64,000 bases of DNA from Virgibacillus subterraneus. GTDB taxonomy: Bacteria; Bacillota; Bacilli; Bacillales; Amphibacillaceae. The DNA is taken from the NCBI RefSeq assembly GCF_900110695.1, contig NZ_FOEH01000002.1, positions 124,001 through 188,000 on the forward strand, read 5' to 3'. Numbering within the stretch: the first letter of the stretch is position 1; every line of letters begins with the position of its first letter. The notes under the pieces were generated by a model, which had not been told where the DNA came from, ran no database searches, and worked only from the letters and a program-made list of their open reading frames with translations. Positions 1 to 8,220 of the stretch are shown one piece after another. The position numbers were made by a program, and so were the translations under genes.

Positions 1-570
1 GTTAAGAACCCCAGTTGATCCTTCAAAAAAAGCATTGAAATCAAGCTTCTCGTCTCCAGTATACGTGTTTGGATCAACTTCTTTTAATAACTTACCAAAG
101 TCATCACCATTTAACTGAACTAATTCTTCGAGAAACGGCAAACCTAACATGATCTGATCCTCTGTCAGATAAAAATTAATATCTCCAACTTCAAGTGCTC
201 CCATGTTTGCTTTTATGTCGGATGCCATATGCTTCTTATTTTTATCAATGGCAGTAGTTATGGTAAGAGTTGCATTGTTAATAAATTGGGCTGGACCCAT
301 ACCACCGAAACCACTCATTGTATTTGGATCATTATATTCACCGGAAAACTCCAGTGTTGTCTCTGTGGGATTTTCCTCACTTTGTTCATACCAGCTTAAT
401 TCCGGCTGATAACGTGCTTCTGCTTCATCTGCAAGAAATTCTGCTGAATCTTTCTCAGCTAGAAAATATTGCTGTTTGGCAGACAAATCAAGCAAAACAT
501 AAGCTGCAATACTTCCGCCAACTAAAAGAACAGCGACAATTGAAATTACTATAACTTTTTTTGAGCTCAT
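1..570 (-). CDS. hypothetical membrane-anchored protein, N-terminal part
   Basis: Reading on the minus strand from an ATG at 570, the frame stays open to the window edge, giving 190 residues of a longer protein. A GGGGAGAGGAG ribosome-binding site lies just upstream. The protein starts with a short basic stretch (MSSKK) and one hydrophobic segment at about residues 6-28. The rest looks extracytoplasmic and soluble, rich in acidic residues, with a small Gly/Met patch near residue 87. I do not recognise the family. A type II membrane anchor or an uncleaved signal is most likely. The C-terminus is outside the window, so full length and function cannot be judged. Confidence 0.7.
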   Translation of the reverse strand, partial: MSSKKVIVISIVAVLLVGGSIAAYVLLDLSAKQQYFLAEKDSAEFLADEAEARYQPELSWYEQSEENPTETTLEFSGEYNDPNTMSGFGGMGPAQFINNATLTITTAIDKNKKHMASDIKANMGALEVGDINFYLTEDQIMLGLPFLEELVQLNGDDFGKLLKEVDPNTYTGDEKLDFNAFFEGSTGVLN

Positions 571-625
571 TTATATTCTCCTCTCCCCCTATGTACAGCC
601 TCTATTAATATATGTATTATTTTTA

Positions 626-715
626 GCAGATAAGAATGTATAAATTCTTTCTTACTGCATAAGTGCAACTAAGGCTTATCTATATTAAGGCTTGGCGACA
701 AGCCAAGTTTTCTAA
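626..715 (+). repeat. family A interspersed repeat, copy 1
   Basis: About 90 bp starting GCAGATAAG directly after TTTTTA and ending AAGTTTTCTAA. A left-end hairpin (GCAG..AAGAA / TTCTTACTGC) and a right hairpin (CTTGGC / GCCAAG) are visible. It lies between the sspI terminator and the start of the reverse-strand gene at 570. Confidence 0.8.
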
Positions 716-762
716 TATAAGTTTACCATAAAAACAGATAAATGTAGTTATTAACCATAAAA

Positions 763-788
763 AAACGGATGCTTGTTTGCATCCGTTT
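763..788 (-). terminator. terminator of sspI
   Basis: Perfect 10-bp stem (AAACGGATGC with GCATCCGTTT) around a 6-base loop. On the minus strand it is followed by a T-run, just after the sspI stop codon. Confidence 0.85.
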
Positions 789-792
789 TGAT

Positions 793-1014
793 TTAACTTG
801 TAGTTGCTTGTTGTACTCCTTGTTCGAGTGCGTCAATCATTTCTTGCTTATCTTCTTCATTCGATTGATTCCAAATCAATTCAAAAATAACCCCTAAACC
901 TGGCAGCATTTTTTCTTCACCATCTTGAATTGCATCAACGATGGTTGCTTCTAATTGTTCTTGATTATTTGATGCAATATTGGATAATATGGCTTTTCTT
1001 AAATTCAAATCCAT
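793..1014 (-). CDS. sspI: small acid-soluble spore protein SspI
   Basis: A 73-residue protein beginning [10 protein letters not shown] and containing the highly conserved [16 protein letters not shown] stretch, which identifies the SspI family of minor small acid-soluble spore proteins. These are made in the forespore and packed in the spore core. The ATG at 1014 is preferred over an in-frame GTG at 1023, because the GAGAGG ribosome-binding site overlaps the GTG but is well spaced from the ATG. Length matches the family (about 70 residues). It is transcribed divergently from the RNA methyltransferase gene. Forespore (SigG) control is expected for the family, but I could not identify a convincing promoter. 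Confidence 0.92.
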   Translation of the reverse strand: MDLNLRKAILSNIASNNQEQLEATIVDAIQDGEEKMLPGLGVIFELIWNQSNEEDKQEMIDALEQGVQQATTS

Positions 1015-1052
1015 AGAAAACACCTCTCACAATTATTTTAACTATAGATAGT

Positions 1053-1082
1053 TTGACCAGTATAGTATAAAATATGTATGAT
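1053..1082 (+). promoter_or_regulatory. possible SigA promoter of the RNA methyltransferase gene
   Basis: TTGACC and TATGAT are separated by 18 bp, about 36 bp upstream of the ATG at 1118. Confidence 0.4.
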
Positions 1083-1117
1083 AATACAGAAATATATTGG
1101 AGTGGAATTAAAAATTT

Positions 1118-1855
1118 ATGATTACTTCGGTACAAAATGAAAAAGTAAAACAATGGAATAAATTGCATAAACGTAAAGGTCGTACTAAATCAGGAACTTT
1201 TTTTATTGAAGGGTTTCATTTGGTTGAAGAAGCCCACAAGAGTGAATGGGAAATTGTCGAGATTATCGTTCAAAAAGATACACACTATCCAGATTGGTTC
1301 GATGATTATATGGTTACCGTAGTAGGTGAAAAGGTCCTTCAGTATATTGCTCGTACGGAGACACCTCAGGGAGTATCTGCAATTATAAAAATGAAAGAAC
1401 CGAAAGCAATAATGGGGAATTCTATCTTATTAATCGATTCGATTCAGGATCCAGGTAATTTAGGTACGGTAATCAGAACAGCGGATGCAGCAGGGTTCGA
1501 TGCTGTGATGCTGGGTGATAATACGGTTGATATGTATAATGATAAGGTTATCCGTTCTACACAGGGTTCACTATTTCACTTGTCAATTTCACAGGTGAAT
1601 ATAAAAGAAAAAATACCACAGTTAAAGACAGAGGGATTTAGTGTATGGGCTTCCGCATTATCGAATGCACGCCAATTTAATAAACTTGAAGTGCCAGAAA
1701 AAACTGCCCTCATTATTGGAAATGAAGGTGCAGGAATTCAAAGTGAAATTGTTGATTTAGCTGACACCGTTGTAAAAATTCCAATATATGGAGAAGCGGA
1801 ATCACTTAATGTAAGTGTTGCAGCAGGCATATTAATGTATTATATTAAGATGTAG
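1118..1855 (+). CDS. TrmH/SpoU-family RNA 2'-O-methyltransferase
   Basis: A 245-residue SPOUT-class methyltransferase expected to methylate the 2'-OH of a ribose in rRNA or tRNA using SAM. The three SpoU motifs are clear: NLGTVIRTADAAG at 114-126, GNEGAG at 201-206, and IPIYGEAESLNVSVAAG at 221-237. Together they form the knotted SAM site. The N-terminal third (about 1-95) looks like the small substrate-binding domain of this family. Its position between sspI and pheS matches B. subtilis ysgA. The precise target nucleotide cannot be read from sequence. A weak ribosome-binding site (TGGAGTGG) precedes the ATG. Confidence 0.88.
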   Translation: MITSVQNEKVKQWNKLHKRKGRTKSGTFFIEGFHLVEEAHKSEWEIVEIIVQKDTHYPDWFDDYMVTVVGEKVLQYIARTETPQGVSAIIKMKEPKAIMGNSILLIDSIQDPGNLGTVIRTADAAGFDAVMLGDNTVDMYNDKVIRSTQGSLFHLSISQVNIKEKIPQLKTEGFSVWASALSNARQFNKLEVPEKTALIIGNEGAGIQSEIVDLADTVVKIPIYGEAESLNVSVAAGILMYYIKM

Positions 1856-1858
1856 AAG

Positions 1859-1887
1859 TTGCATATTTATCAGATGTTCATTATAAT
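1859..1887 (+). promoter_or_regulatory. SigA promoter of pheST
   Basis: TTGCAT and TATAAT are separated by exactly 17 bp. The predicted transcript start, near 1894, is at the head of the T-box leader. Confidence 0.7.
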
Positions 1888-1904
1888 TAAATAAATTTTA
1901 CAAT

Positions 1905-2158
1905 AAAGCTAAGAAAGAGATCGTAATAGTTAGGAAGCAGTGAAAGGGAAGAGATGTCCTGGACTGAAAACATTTCTACTGTGGTAATTGTTACACTTCA
2001 CTCTGGAGCTGGCACTCGGGACCTTGATTAATCAAGTAAAGGTGTACCGGATTAAAAATCCGTTATCAAGATTAAGTTGGATGCATTAAGTGTGTCAACA
2101 AGGGTGGTACCGCGAATCTATAGCCTCGTCCCTTTTTTAGGGATGGGGCTTTTTTGTA
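1905..2158 (+). promoter_or_regulatory. T-box leader of pheST (tRNA-Phe sensing)
   Basis: The T-box core AAGGGTGGTACCGCG is at 2099-2113, followed by a terminator hairpin and upstream by Stem I-like sequence. A TTC triplet at 1974-1976 is a plausible phenylalanine specifier. Uncharged tRNA-Phe would pair with the specifier and the T-box bulge and favour the antiterminator. An ORF that opens at 2077 inside this leader is not a credible extension of pheS. Confidence 0.92.
2122..2156 (+). terminator. T-box-controlled terminator before pheS
   Basis: An 11-bp stem (AGCCTCGTCCC with GGGATGGGGCT, two G-U pairs), 7-base loop, then TTTTTT. Its 5' side would compete with the T-box antiterminator. Confidence 0.88.
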
Positions 2159-2187
2159 TTTTAAGAAGTGTTAAAGGAGGAGTAAGT

Positions 2188-3237
2188 ATGAAAGAGCAAT
2201 TGGAGGCTATTCAAGCTGAAGCGTTGGATAATGTGAAAAAGGCAAATAATTTAAAAGAACTCCAGGATATTAAAGTAACTTATCTAGGTAAAAAAGGGTC
2301 TTTAACGTCTGTACTGCGTGGTATGGGAAAACTTTCTAAAGAAGAACGACCGGTTGTTGGCGAAATTGCCAACAAAGTCCGTGAAGCTATTACTAATGAA
2401 ATTGAGCAAAAAAGTGAGATTCTGGAACAAGCAGCATTAGATGAAAAACTTCAGCATGAAGCAATTGATGTGACCTTACCTGGTCGACCAGTTCAAGTTG
2501 GTGGACCACACTTATTAACACAGATTGTAGAAGAGATTGAGGATTTATTTATTGGAATGGGTTTTGAGGTAAGAGAAGGACCGGAAGTTGAAACAGATTA
2601 TTATAATTTCGAAGCGCTGAACCTTCCTAAAGGTCACCCAGCACGTGATATGCAGGATACCTTTTATATCACTAATGAATTATTGCTTCGAACACATACA
2701 TCGCCTGTGCAAGCTCGAACAATGCGACAGTTCAACGGCAATCAAACTGTGAAAATGATTTGTCCAGGAAAAGTGTATCGTCGTGATACGGATGATGCAA
2801 CTCACTCACACCAGTTCACCCAAATTGAAGGACTGTATGTGGATAAGAATGTTCGTATGAGTGATTTGAAGGGAATTTTAGATAAATTTGCTAAGAAAAT
2901 GTTCGGCGATGATCGGAAAACTCGGCTGCGTCCAAGCTTCTTCCCGTTTACTGAACCATCTGTTGAAATGGATATTTCATGTAAAGTCTGTAACGGATCT
3001 GGCTGTTCTGTTTGTAAAAAGTCAGGCTGGATTGAGATTTTAGGCGGCGGCATGGTTCATCCTAGAGTGCTTGAAATGGCCGGTTATGATTCTAAAGAAT
3101 ATACAGGTTTCGCATTTGGAATGGGGCCAGAAAGAATAGCTATGCTGAAATATGGCGTTGATGATATCCGTAATTTTTATACAAATGATGTACGGTTTCT
3201 AAAACAATATCATCATGCAAAAGGAGGTACCTTGTAA
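2188..3237 (+). CDS. pheS: phenylalanyl-tRNA synthetase alpha subunit
   Basis: Catalytic subunit of the alpha2-beta2 enzyme that charges tRNA-Phe. The 349-residue protein has an N-terminal coiled-coil (about 1-90) for tRNA binding and a class II catalytic core: motif 2 around [17 protein letters not shown] (194-210) and motif 3 at [14 protein letters not shown] (307-320). A four-cysteine cluster (265, 268, 273, 276), typical of Firmicute PheS, is present. The ATG at 2188 follows AAAGGAGG with ideal spacing; longer frames read into the T-box terminator. The stop overlaps the pheT start by one base (TAATG), implying translational coupling. Confidence 0.97.
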   Translation: MKEQLEAIQAEALDNVKKANNLKELQDIKVTYLGKKGSLTSVLRGMGKLSKEERPVVGEIANKVREAITNEIEQKSEILEQAALDEKLQHEAIDVTLPGRPVQVGGPHLLTQIVEEIEDLFIGMGFEVREGPEVETDYYNFEALNLPKGHPARDMQDTFYITNELLLRTHTSPVQARTMRQFNGNQTVKMICPGKVYRRDTDDATHSHQFTQIEGLYVDKNVRMSDLKGILDKFAKKMFGDDRKTRLRPSFFPFTEPSVEMDISCKVCNGSGCSVCKKSGWIEILGGGMVHPRVLEMAGYDSKEYTGFAFGMGPERIAMLKYGVDDIRNFYTNDVRFLKQYHHAKGGTL

Positions 3238-5663
3238 TGCTAGTATCATTAAACTGGTTAAAGAATTATGTGGATATAGAAAATATCTCACCTGAAGAAC
3301 TTGCTGAAAAAATTACGAAAACTGGTATTGAAGTAGATGGTATTGAATATATTGCGGAAAAAAATCAAGGTGTAGTAGTTGGTAATGTTGAATCATGTGA
3401 AAAACATCCCAATGCTGATAAATTGAATCTTTGTCAGGTCGATGTAGGTGATGAGAAATTACAGATTATTTGCGGGGCACCAAATGTTGCGCAAGGTCAA
3501 AAAGTTGCAGTAGCTAAGCCTGGTGCAGTTCTGCCTGGAAACTTTAAAATTAAAAAGGTTAAACTTCGTGGAGTAGAATCAAATGGAATGATTTGTTCAC
3601 TTCAGGAGCTTGGTATTGAGGAAAAATATGTGCCAAAAGATATTGCTGAAGGTATTTTTGTTTTTCCAAATGATGTATCGATAGGTGAAAGTGTTGATCC
3701 ACTATTAAACTTAAATGATGCAGTATTAGAATTTGATTTAACACCCAACCGCGCTGATTGCCTGAGTATGTTAGGGGTTGCTTATGAGGTTGCAGCGATC
3801 CTGGACGAAGAAGTATCGTTACCAAGTGAAGAGGTTAAAACAAGTGAAGAAAAGGCGAAGAATTATGTTTCAGTTGAAGTGGCTGATCCTGAGTTAAATC
3901 CATATTACGGGGCATTTGTTGTTAAGGATGTAAAAATAGAACCATCCCCGTTATGGATGCGTAACGCGTTAATGGCAGCGGGTATTCGCCCTATTAATAA
4001 CGTTGTGGATATTACCAACTATGTATTACTTGAATATGGACAGCCACTGCATGCATTTGATTATGATTTATTGAATTCCGGAAAAATTGTTGTAAGACGT
4101 GCGGAACAGAATGAAAAGCTTACTACACTAGATAAGGAAGAAAGAAGCTTATCAGATGACCACTTGGTTATTACAGATGGAAAAGATCCTGTTGCGATGG
4201 CTGGTGTCATGGGTGGAGCTAGTACAGAAATTAATAATGAAACTACAACTATTTTGCTGGAAGCAGCATATTTCGCACCTGGTTCTGTTCGAAAAGCAGT
4301 GAAAGATACAGGATTACGCAGTGAATCAAGCACCCGTTTTGAAAAGGGAGTAGACCCTAATCGAGTAAAAGAAGCAGGTCTTCGTGCATGTCATTTACTG
4401 GAGAAGTACGCTGGTGCAACGGTTCTGGATGATGTTGTTTCTTTTGATGAATTGGACCGTTCTGAGAAGGTTGTTGAAGTTAGTACGGCAGAGATCAATA
4501 AACGCCTTGGAACTCAAATTAGTACAAAAGAAATTGGTGTGATTTTAAGCAAGTTACAATTTCCATTCAAACTGGATAATGATCAACTGATTGTGACCAT
4601 TCCAACCCGTCGTGGAGATATTTCGATTTTTGAAGATATGCTTGAGGAAGTTGCTCGTATTTACGAATATGATAACCTACCATTTACGTTACCAGAAGGT
4701 TCATCACAGGCAGGTGGTTTAACTAACAGACAGCAAATAAAGCGAGATGTTAAAGGTTACTTGCAGAGTGCAGGGTTGATGGAGACGATAACATATTCCT
4801 TAACAAGTGATGAGCAAGTGTATAAGTTATTAGATCCGGTGCAGCAGGAACAGAATCTCACCCCTGTTCAGTTGGCGATGCCGATGAGTGAGGATCATAA
4901 ATATTTAAGACTAAGTATATTGCCAGGGTTGCTTCAGACATTAGCGCACAATCATGCACGAAATCAAATGAATCTGGCGTATTTTGAATTAGGAAATGTT
5001 TTTATTTCAAATGAAGCAACACCTACAAAGCAACCAGACGAAAAGCTGCGGGTTGCAGGAGCAGTTACAGGGTTATGGCTGTCTCATCAATGGCAGCAAG
5101 AGAAGAAGCAGGCAGATTTCTATCTTGTAAAAGGAATTGTGGAAGGTCTGTTTGACTTTTTAAATATACAAGTTACCTTCGAACAGGTTAAACTCCAAGA
5201 CATGCACCCAGGTCGGTGTGCAACGATTCAGGTTGATAATCATGTCGTTGGATTTATCGGTCAAGTGCATCCGAAGCTTGAGAAGTCAATGGATTTAAAA
5301 GAGACATATGTTTTTGATGTTGATATGGAATCAGTATTAGCTGTTTATAAAAACACACCAGGGTATAGTCAAATTCCAAAGTATCCATCTGTTTCCAGAG
5401 ATATTGCGTTTATTGTCGATGAGAACATTCGAGCAGGTGATATCCAACAAACGATAGAAGAAACTGGCGGGCCAGTGGTTAAGAATGTTCAAGTGTTTGA
5501 TGTTTACAAGGGTGAGCATTTACCAGAAGGAAAAAAATCAATTGCATACAGCCTGCTTTATCAGGATCCGGATAAAACATTGAAAGACGATGAAGTCGAA
5601 CAATCCTATCAGGAAATAGTCCGTACGGTTAATAATAAATTTAATGCTTACGTAAGGTCATAA
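3237..5663 (+). CDS. pheT: phenylalanyl-tRNA synthetase beta subunit
   Basis: The 808-residue beta subunit of PheRS, which carries editing and tRNA-binding functions. Visible domains are the N-terminal EMAP-like tRNA-binding domain (about 40-150, with HPNADKLNLCQVDVG), B3/B4 editing domain (about 210-390), B5 DNA-binding-like domain (about 405-475), a catalytic-like core, and the C-terminal FDX-ACB anticodon-binding domain (about 715-808, beginning near YPSVSRDIAFIVDE). Length is normal for the family (about 800). It overlaps pheS by one base and is the last gene of the T-box-controlled operon. Confidence 0.97.
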   Translation: MLVSLNWLKNYVDIENISPEELAEKITKTGIEVDGIEYIAEKNQGVVVGNVESCEKHPNADKLNLCQVDVGDEKLQIICGAPNVAQGQKVAVAKPGAVLPGNFKIKKVKLRGVESNGMICSLQELGIEEKYVPKDIAEGIFVFPNDVSIGESVDPLLNLNDAVLEFDLTPNRADCLSMLGVAYEVAAILDEEVSLPSEEVKTSEEKAKNYVSVEVADPELNPYYGAFVVKDVKIEPSPLWMRNALMAAGIRPINNVVDITNYVLLEYGQPLHAFDYDLLNSGKIVVRRAEQNEKLTTLDKEERSLSDDHLVITDGKDPVAMAGVMGGASTEINNETTTILLEAAYFAPGSVRKAVKDTGLRSESSTRFEKGVDPNRVKEAGLRACHLLEKYAGATVLDDVVSFDELDRSEKVVEVSTAEINKRLGTQISTKEIGVILSKLQFPFKLDNDQLIVTIPTRRGDISIFEDMLEEVARIYEYDNLPFTLPEGSSQAGGLTNRQQIKRDVKGYLQSAGLMETITYSLTSDEQVYKLLDPVQQEQNLTPVQLAMPMSEDHKYLRLSILPGLLQTLAHNHARNQMNLAYFELGNVFISNEATPTKQPDEKLRVAGAVTGLWLSHQWQQEKKQADFYLVKGIVEGLFDFLNIQVTFEQVKLQDMHPGRCATIQVDNHVVGFIGQVHPKLEKSMDLKETYVFDVDMESVLAVYKNTPGYSQIPKYPSVSRDIAFIVDENIRAGDIQQTIEETGGPVVKNVQVFDVYKGEHLPEGKKSIAYSLLYQDPDKTLKDDEVEQSYQEIVRTVNNKFNAYVRS

Positions 5664-5690
5664 GGGCGAGAGCAAAATATCAAATCTTAA

Positions 5691-5748
5691 GTGGTTCAGT
5701 TTTGGAGTACAAAAACACAATTTGTACCCTTAACTGAACTGCTTTTTT
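5691..5748 (+). terminator. terminator of pheST
   Basis: Long interrupted hairpin: GGTTCAGT...GTACAAA pairs with TTTGTAC...ACTGAACT, followed by GCTTTTTT. Confidence 0.8.
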
Positions 5749-6144
5749 ACTAAGGATTTTACCACCCTAACATGGGAGGTTATGATATTATGACGCAGTT
5801 TATAGATTTATTGGCAGCTATGAAAGTATCCCATATAATGCTGGCCTCTTCATCCTACCCCAATTGGTTGATATCCAGAATTTCCGGTTGATATCCCGAA
5901 ATTGTGGTTGATATCCAGAATTTCCGGTTGATATATCAAAATTGTGGTTGATATCCAGTGTTTCCAGTCGTATATTATATCCGTGGTCAGGTCGTTAAGT
6001 GAGCATCATCTAAATTGCTTAGCGGCATTGGCGTTGTTAATGGTAATTTGTGAGAATCCTGGATCGATGGTTCGCCAAGTCGTGTTAGACAACAGGGAGT
6101 AAGCGCTTCCTATTAAAATAAACAATACAACCTTTTCCATCAAC
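5749..6144. other. gene-free stretch with tandem repeat
   Basis: No credible gene. It holds a short sequence like the end of family B (CGCAGTTTATAG near 5795) and the 20-bp tandem repeat array at 5866-5965. The remainder (5966-6144) shows nothing I can name. Confidence 0.6.
5866..5965. repeat. five-unit 20-bp tandem repeat
   Basis: Five head-to-tail 20-bp units with the common core GGTTGATAT. Units 1 and 3 are identical (GGTTGATATCCAGAATTTCC) and unit 5 is close to them. Units 2 and 4 share an alternate ending (..AAATTGT), so the array also has a 40-bp period. There are no spacers, so it is not CRISPR. Confidence 0.92.
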
Positions 6145-6182
6145 ATAAAAAGAGCATCAAATTGCTCTGCAATTTAATGCTC
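6145..6182 (-). terminator. terminator of rnhC
   Basis: 14-bp stem with one G-U/mismatch position (GAGCATTAAATTGC with GCAATTTGATGCTC on the minus strand), 3-base loop, then TTTTT. Confidence 0.85.
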
Positions 6183-6212
6183 AATCGGTGCTGCATTCTC
6201 ACTTACCTGGTG

Positions 6213-7136
6213 TTAGAGATAATTTTTTGCCTTTTTTGTATTGGCAAAGTGTGTTTTTGCGTATGAGTTCAATGCTTTTTCACCCTTGGATTTAATAATA
6301 CTTGCGATGGTTTGATCAACTTTTTTGGAAGCTCCTTTTGGAAGTGCTATTCCAGTTTTGGCTGACAGTTTATCCATTTCACTCAGAAAGCTGGTTCGGG
6401 CAATAATTGACCCTGCAGCAACTGCGATCGAATAACTCTCGGCTTTTGTCATGAAATACGTATTATCAGCAAGTTTCTGCTTTTCCGTTGCTATATGTTT
6501 TTTATAAACAGCCGGTTCACAAAATTGATCAATCAGAATGCCATCTGCTGAGTTTGTACCTATCTTATTAAGCAGATTATTAATGGCGTGATGATGAAGC
6601 ATAGCCTTCATTTTTCCCTGTGTCCATCCCTGCTTTTGCAGTTTATTGTATTTTTCATTATGTAATATTAACAAAGAATAGGGTAAATCGAGATTCATAA
6701 TATCTTTGGATACTTTCCGAATCGTTGAATCTGTCAAATTTTTAGAATCCTTCACACCTAATTCTTTGAGCATTTCAATTTGCTCTTTTTTAACAAATGC
6801 TGCTGCTACAGTGATTGGCCCAAAATAATCCCCTGTTCCTGCCTCATCCGAACCAATATGGTTGCTCGTGAATAGAGTATCTGGTGGAGAAAAAGCATTT
6901 GTTTTTTGAGCTGCCTTCTTTGTTTCTTTTGTATTTTCGTTTATCCATTTTTTGGCTTCAGCAGCTGGAGCGTTTCCTTGAAACATTACTTTACCCGATT
7001 TATATGCAGTTATGACTGCATTTGAAGTTTTGGCACGAAAAATAGCGCCTTGTGGTGTTGATTGTAGTGCATTAGCATAAAAGCGTCTCATTTCTTCTAT
7101 TGTATTCTGTGGTATAACGTATACATTTTGTGGCAT
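6213..7136 (-). CDS. rnhC: ribonuclease HIII
   Basis: Degrades the RNA strand of RNA-DNA hybrids in replication and R-loop removal. This 307-residue protein has an N-terminal TBP-like substrate-binding domain (about 1-80, including PQGAIFRAK and SGKVMFQG) and a C-terminal RNase H-fold domain beginning with the signature GSDEAGTGDYFGP. The acidic residues D97, E98 and D203 (in LIDQFCEP) are visible parts of the metal site. The ATG at 7136 is chosen: an in-frame TTG at 7148 overlaps the TTGGAGG ribosome-binding site. It is divergent from zapA, as in B. subtilis. Confidence 0.95.
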   Translation of the reverse strand: MPQNVYVIPQNTIEEMRRFYANALQSTPQGAIFRAKTSNAVITAYKSGKVMFQGNAPAAEAKKWINENTKETKKAAQKTNAFSPPDTLFTSNHIGSDEAGTGDYFGPITVAAAFVKKEQIEMLKELGVKDSKNLTDSTIRKVSKDIMNLDLPYSLLILHNEKYNKLQKQGWTQGKMKAMLHHHAINNLLNKIGTNSADGILIDQFCEPAVYKKHIATEKQKLADNTYFMTKAESYSIAVAAGSIIARTSFLSEMDKLSAKTGIALPKGASKKVDQTIASIIKSKGEKALNSYAKTHFANTKKAKNYL

Positions 7137-7282
7137 AGGATCCTCCAATTATATTATCTATATAACTATAGCAAATATTGGGTATAAATGAAAAGAATGA
7201 TTTCGTATGGTCAACAGTTTCCTCAATGGCAAACTTTGTGTTAATATAAAGTGGACTATTTTTGAATTAGGGGGGTATTCGT

Positions 7283-7546
7283 GTGACCCAAGATGACAAA
7301 ACACGTATAACAGTTGAAATACATAATAAATCTTATACAGTTGTTGGCAAGGAAAATGCTGACCACGTTCGTCTAGTTGCAAGTCTAGTAGATCAAAAAA
7401 TGCGTGATATTCATGGGCTAAACCAACAGCTCACCACTTCGGAACTAGCCGTTCTTACAGCTGTAAATACGATGAATGATTATATGAAATTAAAAGAAGA
7501 CTACGCAACATTACTAGGGACAAAAAACAAGGAAGAGGATAAATAG
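7283..7546 (+). CDS. zapA: cell division protein ZapA
   Basis: An 87-residue ZapA family protein that bundles FtsZ protofilaments and promotes Z-ring formation. The sequence shows the typical short beta-rich head (RITVEIHNKSYTVVGKENADHVRLVASLVDQKM) followed by a C-terminal helix likely to form a coiled-coil dimer. It starts at a GTG, 7 bases after GGGGGT. Only 3 bases separate it from the CvpA-family gene, so the two are surely cotranscribed. The same pair (yshA-yshB) lies next to rnhC in B. subtilis. Confidence 0.93.
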   Translation: MTQDDKTRITVEIHNKSYTVVGKENADHVRLVASLVDQKMRDIHGLNQQLTTSELAVLTAVNTMNDYMKLKEDYATLLGTKNKEEDK

Positions 7547-7549
7547 CAT

Positions 7550-8104
7550 ATGGTTGATATTATCTTAATTGCACTATTAATATTTGGATTTTTTATTGGA
7601 TTAAAGAGAGGTTTTATATTACAAGCATTTCATCTAATAGGATTTATTGCAGCATTTATACTGGCAGCCTTATACTATGACCAGCTGGCACCGCGACTTG
7701 CATTATGGATTCCATACCCCGAATTAGAAAATAATAGTGCATGGGCCGACTTTTTAGAGGCATTACCCATTGAAGGTGCTTTTTATAACGCAATAGCTTT
7801 TGCAATTATCTTTTTTGCTGCTAAGATAATTATGCAAATAATAGCATCGATGCTTGATTTTGTAGCAGACTTGCCAATATTAAACTCTGTAAACAAATTA
7901 CTGGGTGCAGTATTGGGATTTGTTGAGATATACCTGCTGATTTTCGTGGTATTATATGTTCTGGCATTAACACCATTAACAGAAATACAATCTTGGATAA
8001 ACAGCTCTTCTGTAGCATTATTTATTATTGAACACACACCAGTTTTATCAGAACAGATTAAGACATTATGGTTTGACCACGTTGATGATTTACTTAAATT
8101 TTAA
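7550..8104 (+). CDS. CvpA-family membrane protein
   Basis: A 184-residue integral membrane protein, B. subtilis YshB-like. Four hydrophobic segments are visible at about 4-22, 24-44, 78-100 and 116-138. The N-terminal pattern (DIILIALLIFGFFIGLKRGF) is characteristic of the CvpA family, named for a role in colicin V production in E. coli. The physiological role in Bacillaceae is not established. It follows zapA by 3 bases and precedes polX after a long-loop hairpin. Confidence 0.88.
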   Translation: MVDIILIALLIFGFFIGLKRGFILQAFHLIGFIAAFILAALYYDQLAPRLALWIPYPELENNSAWADFLEALPIEGAFYNAIAFAIIFFAAKIIMQIIASMLDFVADLPILNSVNKLLGAVLGFVEIYLLIFVVLYVLALTPLTEIQSWINSSSVALFIIEHTPVLSEQIKTLWFDHVDDLLKF

Positions 8105-8114
8105 TTGAATAATC

Positions 8115-8193
8115 GAGACTGATTCAACGTATTAGGGTAGTCCTTGTATGTCATGTACAATAGATATAACCTTTCAATGAATCAGTCTTTTTT
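8115..8193 (+). terminator. long-loop terminator-like hairpin after cvpA
   Basis: Perfect 11-bp stem (AGACTGATTCA at 8116-8126 with TGAATCAGTCT at 8178-8188) closing a 51-base loop, then TTTTTTC. The architecture resembles the hairpin after clpX. Confidence 0.65.
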
Positions 8194-8220
8194 CATAGTA
8201 AAAATAGAAGGTGATATACA

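Noticed and set aside
2077-2187. N-terminal extension of pheS
   Set aside because: The extension reads through the T-box and its terminator; the ATG at 2188 has an ideal ribosome-binding site and the family N-terminus.
5866-5965. Short CRISPR array
   Set aside because: Units are contiguous with no unique spacers, the repeat is only 20 bp, and no cas genes are nearby.
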